Part shown: positions 6,872 through 12,764 of the stretch, piece by piece | How the letters are laid out: the number at the start of each line of letters is the position of its first letter | How positions within the stretch are numbered: the stretch's first letter is position 1 | Program-made: the position numbers and the translations under genes | Assembly: GCA_945903655.1 (NCBI GenBank) | Contig: CAMDOY010000075.1 | Coordinates: forward strand, 1-12,764 | DNA from: Rhizobium sp. Q54 | GTDB taxonomy: Bacteria > Pseudomonadota > Alphaproteobacteria > Rhizobiales > Beijerinckiaceae | DNA: 12,764 nt | Direction: 5' to 3' | The notes under the pieces: generated by a model | Database searches by the model: none | Told to the model about the DNA's origin: nothing | What the model saw: the letters and a program-made list of their open reading frames with translations, nothing else

Positions 6872-8262
6872 TGGTCTGGCGCCTGTGGGGCGGCAAGGCG
6901 CGCTCCATCGCCCAGAGGCTCTTTCTCACGGCCATCGTCTGGAGTGTGGCGCTCTTGCTGGTGGCGGGGATCATTCTCTCCGGGCTCTATCGGCGCACGA
7001 CCGAACAGGCCTTTGATCAGCGTCTCGATGTTTATCTGCGCGCCATCGTCGCGGATGTCGCCACGGTGGGCGAAGACCCGCGCCTGGAGCCGGGACAACT
7101 TGGCGAGCCCCAGTTCGAGCTGACCCTCTCGGGCTGGTACTGGGAGGTGACGCGCCTCGATGCGGACAAGCCGGATGTGCGGGCCTCGCGCTCGCTTTTC
7201 GCTTCCCATTTGCCCCGGCTTTCCAGCCTTGGGATTCAGGCGGGGCTCGGGGGCTCGCGCAGCGGCTACGCCACGGGGCCAGAGGGTCGGCGCATTCGCA
7301 TTGTGGAGCGGGAGATCGATATCGGGGATTCCGGCATCTATCTCATTCAGGTGGCGGCGACGACCGAAGAGGTGGAGGCGCAGATCTGGTGGTTCGATCT
7401 GGCGCTGGCCATCACCTTTGGCGTGCTGGCGCTCGCTCTGGCGGGGGCTACGGCCATGCAGGTGCGCTTTGGCCTGCGTCCCCTGCGCGCCCTGCAGCAG
7501 GAGGTCTCCGCCATCCGCCAGGGGGAGCGGGACAGGATCGAAGGCGCCTTTCCAGAAGATCTTGCGCCGCTGGCGGGGGAGTTGAACCTGCTGATTTCCT
7601 CCAACCGCGAAATTCTGGAGCGCGCCCGCACCCAGGTGGGCAACCTCGCCCATGCCCTCAAGACGCCCCTGAGCGTGCTGCTCAACGACGCCCGCACGGA
7701 AGAATCCGCCTTGGCGGACAAGGTGGAGGAGCAGGCCCGGATCATGAGCGATCAGGTGACCTGGTATCTGGACCGCGCCCGCGCCGCCGCCCGCACCACG
7801 GTGATCGGCGCCGTGACCAAGGTGGAGCCGGTGATCGGCGCCTTCGTGCGGACCTTCCAGAAGATTTACGGCGACCGGGATCTGGCTTTCAAAGCCGAGG
7901 TGGAGCCGGGATTGAAGTTTCGCGGGGAGCGGCAGGATTTCGAGGAAATCATCGGCAATCTGCTGGATAACGCCGGGAAATGGGCGAGCGGGCGGGTCGA
8001 GATCCGGGCCTTGCGGCAGGAAGGTGAGGAGGCCGCAGGGCCAGCCTTCGTGATCACCATTGACGATGACGGCCCCGGCCTGCCCCCGGAAACCCGCGCC
8101 CAGGCGCTGGCCCGGGGCCGCCGTCTGGATGAAACCAAGCCAGGCTCCGGCCTCGGCCTTTCCATCGTGAGCGACCTCGTGGCCGTGCATGGGGGCGCTG
8201 TGACGCTGGAGGATAGCCCGCTGGGCGGGCTGCGGGTGCGGCTGCGGTTGCCGGTGGTGTGA
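6871..8262 (+). CDS. feuQ: Membrane sensor histidine kinase, FeuQ-like
   Basis: A 463-residue sensor kinase, the partner of the preceding response regulator. It has an N-terminal membrane helix (about 15-40), a periplasmic sensor region (about 41-170) and a second helix (about 173-196). A HAMP-like linker follows (about 197-252). The dimerisation helix carries the phospho-accepting His261 in NLAHALKTPL. The ATP-binding domain shows the N box (Asn363, Asn367 in NLLDNAGKWA), the G1 box DDDGPGL at 398-404 and the G2 box GSGLGL at 425-430. All key residues for autophosphorylation are present. The sensor region has no domain I can name. Context suggests that it is controlled in the periplasm by the small exported protein encoded two genes upstream, as FeuN does for FeuQ. 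The ATG overlaps the regulator stop, implying coupled translation; no Shine-Dalgarno is evident. Confidence 0.9.
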   Translation: MVWRLWGGKARSIAQRLFLTAIVWSVALLLVAGIILSGLYRRTTEQAFDQRLDVYLRAIVADVATVGEDPRLEPGQLGEPQFELTLSGWYWEVTRLDADKPDVRASRSLFASHLPRLSSLGIQAGLGGSRSGYATGPEGRRIRIVEREIDIGDSGIYLIQVAATTEEVEAQIWWFDLALAITFGVLALALAGATAMQVRFGLRPLRALQQEVSAIRQGERDRIEGAFPEDLAPLAGELNLLISSNREILERARTQVGNLAHALKTPLSVLLNDARTEESALADKVEEQARIMSDQVTWYLDRARAAARTTVIGAVTKVEPVIGAFVRTFQKIYGDRDLAFKAEVEPGLKFRGERQDFEEIIGNLLDNAGKWASGRVEIRALRQEGEEAAGPAFVITIDDDGPGLPPETRAQALARGRRLDETKPGSGLGLSIVSDLVAVHGGAVTLEDSPLGGLRVRLRLPVV

Positions 8263-8331
8263 TGGGGAGATGGCGGCTTTTGATGGATTTCACCTTTCCC
8301 TCCGCCCCCCTCACGGGCTAAACAATCCCCC

Positions 8332-9435
8332 ATGATATGGATTGTCTTCGCCACCATGACGGGCGCTGCGGTGCTGGCCTTTCTCTGGCCGCTCGCGGCC
8401 AAGCGCAACGCCGCCTCGCGTCTGGAGATCGAAACCAACCTCTACCACGCGGAACTCGGGGATATCGACCGCGACGTGAAGCGTGGCCTCATGACGGAGG
8501 CGGATGCGCAGGCCGCCAAGGCCGAGGCGGCGCGGCGGCTGCTGGCGGCGACGGCGGTGGAGCCTGCGCAGGCCGGGCCAAGGGGCGTTAAATTCGCCTC
8601 GCTGGCGGTCATTCTCATCGTTCCCATTCTGACCGTAGGCCTCTATCTGCGTCTGGGCGCCCCCGATTACGCGGATATGCCCCTGCAGGCGCGGCTTCAG
8701 GCCCAGCCTGCGAATATGGACATGGCGGCGGCGCTGGCCCGGATCGAGGGCCATCTGGCGCAGGAGCCTGACGACGCCCGCGGCTGGGAGATCATGGCGC
8801 AGGTCTATACGCGGCTGGAGCGCCCGGGCGACGCGGCCAAGGCCTACCGCAATCTCATCCGCCTGCAGGGCGCCTCGCCGGACTTGTTGATGGCTCTTGG
8901 CCAGAGCCTTGTCTTCGCCGATCAGGGCCGGGTGAATGAGGAGGCGCTGGCGGCCTTCCAGAAAGCGCTTGCGGCGCAGCCCTCCCGTCTGGAGCCGCGC
9001 TTCTATCTGGCGTTGGCGGCCGAGCAGCAGGGCGACAAGACAACCGCGCTCGAAGGCTATGCGAAGCTTCTGGCCGACGCCCCAGCCGATGCGCCTTTCG
9101 TCCCCATGGTGCGCGAGCGTATTGCAAAGCTGGGTGGCGAGGCGCCTGCCGCTGCCGCGCCCGCTGCGCCTTCGCCGGGCGCGGCCATCGCCGCCATGCC
9201 GCCGGCTGAGCGCGAGACTATGATCCGTGGCATGGTTGAGGGTCTGGCGGCCCGCCTTGCGGCGAATGGCGGCAGTCTCGAGGAGTGGTCACGCTTGGTG
9301 CGGGCCTATACGGTGCTGCGTGAACCCGAGAAGGCGCGTCTGGCGCTGGGCGAGGCGCGCAGGGCGCTGGGCGCCAATGCGCCCGCCATGGCTGCGCTTG
9401 AGGCGCTCGCCAATGAACTCGGGTTGGGAGGCTGA
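8332..9435 (+). CDS. ccmI: Cytochrome c maturation protein CcmI (CycH)
   Basis: A 367-residue inner-membrane protein of the cytochrome c maturation (System I) pathway, which holds apocytochrome c and delivers it to the CcmF/CcmH ligation complex. The N-terminus (WIVFATMTGAAVLAFLWPL) is a membrane helix typical of CcmI, followed by a cytoplasmic loop rich in Ala and charged residues (about 24-85). A second helix lies at about 88-107. The periplasmic part contains TPR-like helical repeats (about 130-268), an Ala/Pro-rich linker (268-288) and a C-terminal helical segment. No Shine-Dalgarno is visible before the ATG; the sequence just upstream is C-rich. A second in-frame ATG (8356) exists but would cut the first helix. 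It follows a 69-base gap after the kinase gene in which I see no clear promoter, and precedes ccmE by four bases. Confidence 0.93.
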   Translation: MIWIVFATMTGAAVLAFLWPLAAKRNAASRLEIETNLYHAELGDIDRDVKRGLMTEADAQAAKAEAARRLLAATAVEPAQAGPRGVKFASLAVILIVPILTVGLYLRLGAPDYADMPLQARLQAQPANMDMAAALARIEGHLAQEPDDARGWEIMAQVYTRLERPGDAAKAYRNLIRLQGASPDLLMALGQSLVFADQGRVNEEALAAFQKALAAQPSRLEPRFYLALAAEQQGDKTTALEGYAKLLADAPADAPFVPMVRERIAKLGGEAPAAAAPAAPSPGAAIAAMPPAERETMIRGMVEGLAARLAANGGSLEEWSRLVRAYTVLREPEKARLALGEARRALGANAPAMAALEALANELGLGG

Positions 9436-9439
9436 GCCA

Positions 9440-9898
9440 ATGACCCGCAAGGGCCGCAGACTGACCCTCATCGCATCCATGCTCGCCGTGCTCGGCGTGG
9501 CGGCGGGGCTCGTGCTTTTCGCCATGCGCGATTCCATCGTGTTCTTCTACGGCCCCAGCGAACTCGCCGAAAAGGCGCTGAGCCCCGGCACGCGCCTGCG
9601 CATCGGCGGGTTGGTGAAGGATGGCTCGGTGGTGCGGGGCGAGAACAAGTCCATCAGTTTCGTCATCACCGATTCCAACAAGGAAGTGCGCGTGGCCTAT
9701 GTGGGCCAGGTGCCCGATCTCTTCCGCGAGGGGCAGGGGGTGGTGGCCGAGGGCGTTCTGGTCGGGCCCGGCCAGTTCCGCGCCGACAGCGTGCTCGCCA
9801 AGCACGACGAGAAATACATGCCCCGCGAGGTCGCCGACGCGCTGAAGAAACAGGGCGTGTGGAACGATGGCGCGCCTGCGCCCGCAGCCAGCAAGTGA
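9440..9898 (+). CDS. ccmE: Haem chaperone CcmE (CycJ)
   Basis: A 152-residue periplasmic haem chaperone anchored by one N-terminal helix (about 8-28). It binds haem covalently through a histidine and passes it to CcmF/CcmH for attachment to apocytochrome c. The haem-binding residue is His122 in the conserved LAKHDEKYMP motif, with the companion Tyr126. The OB-fold core begins around RIGGLVKDGSV. I chose the ATG at 9440 because GGGAGG (9426-9431) precedes it at 8 bases and it gives the usual length and TM start; upstream in-frame starts lie inside ccmI and would add non-homologous residues. The four-base gap to ccmI and seven-base gap to ccmF indicate one operon. Confidence 0.96.
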   Translation: MTRKGRRLTLIASMLAVLGVAAGLVLFAMRDSIVFFYGPSELAEKALSPGTRLRIGGLVKDGSVVRGENKSISFVITDSNKEVRVAYVGQVPDLFREGQGVVAEGVLVGPGQFRADSVLAKHDEKYMPREVADALKKQGVWNDGAPAPAASK

Positions 9899-9905
9899 GG
9901 CGCCC

Positions 9906-11879
9906 ATGATCACGGAGATCGGCCACTACGCTCTGGTTCTGGCTCTGGCGCTCGCCATGGTGCAATCCACAGCGCCGCTCTGGGGCGTGTGGCGGGGCGA
10001 TGTGGCGCTGATGGCGACCGCAAGGCCCGTGGCTGTGGCGCAGTTTCTGCTGATTGCGTTGTCATTCGCGGCGCTGACCCACGCCTATCTCATCTCTGAT
10101 TTCTCGCTGCTGAATGTGGTGGAGAATTCCCATTCGGCGAAACCGCTGATCTATAAAATCTCCGGCGTCTGGGGCAACCACGAGGGCTCCATGCTCCTGT
10201 GGGTGCTGATCCTCGCCCTCTTTGGCGCGCTGGTGGCGCTGGGGTCGCGGGCCATGCCGGTGGATCTGGCCGCCGCCACTTTGGCGGTTCAGGCCTGGGT
10301 CGGTGCGGCGTTTTTGTTCTTCATTCTGCTGACGTCGAACCCCTTCCTGCGCCTTGCGCAGCCGCCCATCGAGGGGCGCGATCTCAACCCGATCCTGCAA
10401 GACCTCGGCCTCGCGATCCATCCGCCGCTGCTGTATCTGGGCTATGTCGGCTTCTCCATCACCTTCTCCTTCGCGGCAGCCGCGCTGATTTGCGGACGCA
10501 TCGACGCCTCCTGGGCGCGCTTTGTGCGGCCATGGACCCTGCTCGCCTGGATCTTCCTGACGCTGGGCATCGCGATGGGCTCCTATTGGGCCTATTACAC
10601 CCTGGGCTGGGGCGGCTTCTGGTTCTGGGATCCCGTGGAAAACGCCTCGCTCATGCCGTGGCTGGCTGGCACTGCGCTGCTGCATACGGCGGCGGTGATG
10701 GAGAAGCGCGACGCCCTGAAGATCTGGACGATCTTCCTCGCCATTCTCGCCTTCTCGCTTTCCCTGCTCGGCACCTTTCTGGTGCGCTCGGGCGTGCTCA
10801 CCTCGGTCCACGCCTTCGCCAATGATCCCGCGCGCGGCGTGTTCATTCTGGCGATCCTCGTATTCTTCATCGGGGGATCGCTCGCCTTGTTCGCGTGGCG
10901 CGCCTCGCGGTTGCGGCAGGGCGGCATCTTCGCGCCAGTGTCGCGCGAGGGCGCGCTGGTGCTGAACAATCTGCTGCTGACCACCTGCTGCGCGACAGTC
11001 TTCGTGGGCACGCTTTATCCGCTCGCGCTGGAGTCGATGACGGGTGAGAAGATTTCCGTTGGCGCCCCTTTCTTCAATCTGACCTTTGGCCCGCTCTTCG
11101 TCCCCATCATGCTGGTGATGCCGCTGGGGCAAATGCTCGCCTGGAAGCGCGGCGACCTTTTGGGCGCGGCGCAGCGTTTGATGGTGGCGCTCGCCGTGGG
11201 CTTTGCGGTGGCGCTGATTTTCGGCGCCCTGCGGGGCGGGCCGGTGCTGTCAATCGTGGGCGTCGCCATAGCCGCCTATCTGGTGGTCGGCTCCTTCGTA
11301 GAGGTTTACGGGCGCATCGCAGCGCGGGGCGTGACGCTCGGCGGCGCGATCAGCCGCGCTATGGGCCTGCCGCGCTCCGCCTGGGGCACGGCCTTCGCCC
11401 ATGCGGGCATCGGCGTCACGCTCTTTGGCCTCGCCGCGACAGGCTGGGGCGTGGAGCTTGTGCAGACCATCAAGCCCGGCGACCAGATCGCGCTCGGCCC
11501 CTACCAGCTGGTGGTCGGCGACATCGTCAAGCGGCCCGGCTCCAACTTTGACGCGACGGTGGCGCCTATGGAGGTTCGCTCCGGCGGCGTGGTGGTCGCG
11601 ACGGTCAATCCGGCCAAGCGCTTCTATCCCGCGCGGCAGATGCCCACCACCGAGGCGGGCATCGCCACTTTGGGCCTTGGTCAGGTCTATGTGAGCCTCT
11701 CACAGCAAAACCCCGATGGCTCGCTGGATGCGAACCTCTATTGGAAGCCCTTTGTAACCCTGATCTGGATTGGAACGCTGCTGATGGCGCTGGGTGGAGG
11801 CCTGTCCCTGTCTGACCGGCGCCTGCGCATTGGCGTCGCGCGGCGCGCGCGCACCCCCGCTGCGCAACCTGCGGAGTAG
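9906..11879 (+). CDS. ccmF: Cytochrome c haem lyase subunit CcmF (CycK)
   Basis: A 657-residue polytopic inner-membrane protein, the core of the haem ligation complex that receives haem from CcmE and attaches it to the CXXCH motif of apocytochrome c. Many hydrophobic helices run through the protein. The tryptophan-rich WWD-type motif is at 235-246 (WGGFWFWDPVEN), with Phe where some homologues have Trp. Conserved histidines are seen at His76 and His92 near the N-terminus and His172 in IHPPLLYLGYVG. A larger periplasmic segment near the C-terminus (about 520-610) precedes the last helix. The ATG at 9906 gives the family's usual N-terminus; an earlier in-frame ATG lies within ccmE. Length is normal for the family. 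Confidence 0.97.
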   Translation: MITEIGHYALVLALALAMVQSTAPLWGVWRGDVALMATARPVAVAQFLLIALSFAALTHAYLISDFSLLNVVENSHSAKPLIYKISGVWGNHEGSMLLWVLILALFGALVALGSRAMPVDLAAATLAVQAWVGAAFLFFILLTSNPFLRLAQPPIEGRDLNPILQDLGLAIHPPLLYLGYVGFSITFSFAAAALICGRIDASWARFVRPWTLLAWIFLTLGIAMGSYWAYYTLGWGGFWFWDPVENASLMPWLAGTALLHTAAVMEKRDALKIWTIFLAILAFSLSLLGTFLVRSGVLTSVHAFANDPARGVFILAILVFFIGGSLALFAWRASRLRQGGIFAPVSREGALVLNNLLLTTCCATVFVGTLYPLALESMTGEKISVGAPFFNLTFGPLFVPIMLVMPLGQMLAWKRGDLLGAAQRLMVALAVGFAVALIFGALRGGPVLSIVGVAIAAYLVVGSFVEVYGRIAARGVTLGGAISRAMGLPRSAWGTAFAHAGIGVTLFGLAATGWGVELVQTIKPGDQIALGPYQLVVGDIVKRPGSNFDATVAPMEVRSGGVVVATVNPAKRFYPARQMPTTEAGIATLGLGQVYVSLSQQNPDGSLDANLYWKPFVTLIWIGTLLMALGGGLSLSDRRLRIGVARRARTPAAQPAE

Positions 11880-11882
11880 GCC

Positions 11883-12338
11883 ATGAAGCTTCGCCTCGCA
11901 GCCCTCTTCGCCTGCCTGATTCTGCTGACCCCCGCCTACGCTGTGGAGCCCGGCGAAGTCCTGGCTGATCCGGCGCTGGAGGCCCGCGCGCGCGATCTGT
12001 CGGCGGATCTGCGCTGCCTCGTCTGCCAGAACCAGTCGATTGACGATTCCCATGCGCCACTCGCAAAGGATTTGCGCCTGCTGGTGCGTGAGCGATTGCA
12101 GGCAGGTGATAGCGATGACCAGGTGCGGACCTATCTGGTGCAGCGTTACGGCGATTTCGTCCTGCTCAAGCCCCCGCTGCGGATTGGCACCCTGCTGCTC
12201 TGGGGCGCGCCCCTGATGGTGCTGCTGGCGGGCGGCTTCGGACTGTTGCTGGCCTCGCGCAGGCGCGTGAGCGTCACGCCTGCAAGCAGCCTCAGCGCGG
12301 ATGAGCAAGCGCGGTTGGACAAGCTGCTGGGCGGGTAG
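11883..12338 (+). CDS. ccmH: Apocytochrome c thiol reductase/ligation subunit CcmH (CycL)
   Basis: A 151-residue membrane-anchored periplasmic protein that keeps the haem-binding cysteines of apocytochrome c reduced and works with CcmF and CcmI. Residues 1-20 are a signal peptide (cleavage after AYA). The redox motif LRCLVC is at 43-48 (Cys45, Cys48), followed by QNQSIDDS as in the family. A C-terminal helix at about 101-124 anchors it. It is the short, CycL-type form without a fused TPR domain, consistent with a separate ccmI gene. GGAG at 11873-11876 lies six bases before the ATG, and the gene begins three bases after ccmF ends. A ccmG thioredoxin gene does not follow; in many alphaproteobacteria it is elsewhere. 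Confidence 0.96.
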   Translation: MKLRLAALFACLILLTPAYAVEPGEVLADPALEARARDLSADLRCLVCQNQSIDDSHAPLAKDLRLLVRERLQAGDSDDQVRTYLVQRYGDFVLLKPPLRIGTLLLWGAPLMVLLAGGFGLLLASRRRVSVTPASSLSADEQARLDKLLGG

Positions 12339-12369
12339 TCCGCATTACCAAACTTTCATCTTCCGGCAA

Positions 12370-12385
12370 GCGGCGCGTAAGCCGC
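12370..12385 (+). terminator. Possible weak hairpin after ccmH
   Basis: GCGGC (12370-12374) and GCCGC (12381-12385) can form a five-pair stem with a six-base loop, 32 bases after the ccmH stop. Only a short TTT follows (12388-12390), so a true Rho-independent terminator is doubtful. It could instead be part of a longer degP leader. Confidence 0.25.
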
Positions 12386-12401
12386 GCTTTGGCATCTTCA
12401 C

Positions 12402-12442
12402 CCTCGACAGCGGCGCTCGGCGCCACAGACCTGTCGAGGAGA
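12402..12442 (+). promoter_or_regulatory. Nested inverted repeat over the degP Shine-Dalgarno, candidate RNA thermometer or operator
   Basis: CCTCGACAG (12402-12410) and CTGTCGAGG (12431-12439) are perfect 9-base complements. Inside them GGCGC (12412-12416) and GCGCC (12420-12424) can form a second stem closed by a three-base loop. The right outer arm covers the first three bases of the degP Shine-Dalgarno AGGAG (12437-12441), whose start codon is at 12449. If transcribed, the structure would partly block ribosome binding. DegP is a stress protease, so a heat-opened structure is an appealing idea, but a protein-binding dyad is equally possible. I see no certain promoter in 12339-12448. Confidence 0.45.
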
Positions 12443-12448
12443 ATTCAG

Positions 12449-12764
12449 ATGTCGAACGAGATCAAGTCCCAGATCAAGCGTCCCAAGCTTCGCACGGTGC
12501 TGCTCGGCGCCACGGCTGCGCTGGTGATTGGCGGCGTCGCCACCCATGGGCATATGGGCATGCGCCACGCCCAAGCGCAGACTATGGGGCAGGGGATGCA
12601 GCATCAAGGCGTCCCCTCCTTCGCCGATGTGGTGGACAGGGTGCGCGGCGCGGTCGTCTCGGTGAAGGTGAAAGTGGTCGAGACCGCCGACGCCAGCGCT
12701 GATGAAGGACGCGAGCAAGCCGTGCCGAAGATGCAGCCCGGCGATCCCCTGGAGCGCTTTTTCC
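12449..12764 (+). CDS. degP: Periplasmic serine protease/chaperone DegP/Do-like, 3' partial
   Basis: The first 105 codons of a Do/DegP-type protease, cut by the window end before any catalytic residue. The protein begins with a polar, basic stretch, then a hydrophobic segment at about 17-30 (LLGATAALVIGGVA) that serves as a signal peptide or anchor, and an AQAQ region near 41-45. The mature N-terminus PSFADVVDRVRGAVVSVKV and the later PLERFF are typical of alphaproteobacterial DegP proteins just before the trypsin-like domain. AGGAG (12437-12441) lies seven bases before the ATG. DegP degrades or refolds damaged envelope proteins. It follows cycHJKL in rhizobia, matching this order. His- and Met-rich residues between 33 and 53 (HGHMGMRH, QGMQHQG) are unusual and may bind metal, or be part of the removed signal sequence. 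Confidence 0.85.
   Translation, partial: MSNEIKSQIKRPKLRTVLLGATAALVIGGVATHGHMGMRHAQAQTMGQGMQHQGVPSFADVVDRVRGAVVSVKVKVVETADASADEGREQAVPKMQPGDPLERFF

Noticed and set aside
6832..8190. Long minus-strand open frame opposite the histidine kinase
   Set aside because: The + strand carries all the histidine-kinase boxes. The antisense product is low-complexity and has no recognisable motif.
8263..8331. Possible promoter or terminator between feuQ and ccmI
   Set aside because: The C-rich 69 bases hold no hairpin with a T run and no -35/-10 pair I could defend.
9227..9439. Upstream ATG for ccmE inside ccmI
   Set aside because: It adds 71 Arg/Trp-rich residues before the normal CcmE anchor, and a good Shine-Dalgarno marks 9440.
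10608..10643. Phe for Trp in the CcmF WWD-type motif
   Set aside because: All other residues of the motif are intact, and I believe the substitution is common in rhizobial CcmF, so I do not treat it as a defect.
10062..11132. Minus-strand open frame opposite ccmF
   Set aside because: It is a charged, Gln/Arg/Glu-rich shadow of a strongly hydrophobic gene.
11880..12448. Apparent absence of ccmG after ccmF
   Set aside because: Alphaproteobacteria often carry ccmG with ccmABCD at another locus, so the gap is not evidence of a broken pathway.

Overview
The window is GC-rich (several hand-counted 60-base lines in the ccm genes are about 65-67% G+C), and every gene I can support lies on the + strand. 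It reads as the chromosome of an alphaproteobacterium, most likely of the order Hyphomicrobiales (Rhizobiales). The reasons are a GTA-type tail 'megatron' protein, a DUF2793 protein, a FeuP/FeuQ-type two-component system, and the ccmI-E-F-H (cycHJKL) operon followed by degP. Known rhizobial genomes carry feuPQ, cycHJKL and degP close together. I cannot name the genus.

Region 1 (1-5844) is phage-derived. It opens inside the C-terminal part of a giant GTA/phage baseplate protein with a TIM-barrel domain. Next comes a DUF2793 protein with a fibre-like middle and a C1q-like C-terminus, probably a receptor-binding spike or fibre. A compact lysis cassette follows: a GH108-type endolysin, a two-TM holin-like protein, an i-spanin (Rz-like), and an o-spanin lipoprotein (Rz1-like) that starts inside the i-spanin gene in another frame. 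No integrase, repressor or attachment site is visible. This fits the 3' end of a gene transfer agent cluster or a domesticated prophage.

Region 2 (5841-8262) is a signalling operon: a small secreted PepSY-like protein resembling FeuN, a FeuP-type response regulator with a GTG start, and a FeuQ-type membrane histidine kinase. Its first start codon overlaps the o-spanin stop codon (ATGA), so phage-derived and housekeeping genes are joined with no gap.

Region 3 (8332-12338) is the cytochrome c maturation cluster ccmI, ccmE, ccmF, ccmH. It encodes haem handling and ligation to apocytochrome c at the periplasmic face; ccmABCDG are not in the window.

Region 4 (12339-12764) is a 110-base gap followed by the start of a DegP/Do-type periplasmic serine protease. 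The gap holds a 9-bp perfect inverted repeat whose right arm covers part of the degP Shine-Dalgarno sequence. This is a candidate translational control element such as an RNA thermometer.

The most notable points are the complete, overlapping spanin-containing lysis cassette attached to a GTA-like tail module, its direct fusion to the feu operon, the C1q-like domain, and the degP leader structure. No tRNA, rRNA, CRISPR array or insertion sequence was seen. Apart from the degP leader, the only gaps over 40 bases are 4400-4455 and 8263-8331, and neither shows a convincing signal.
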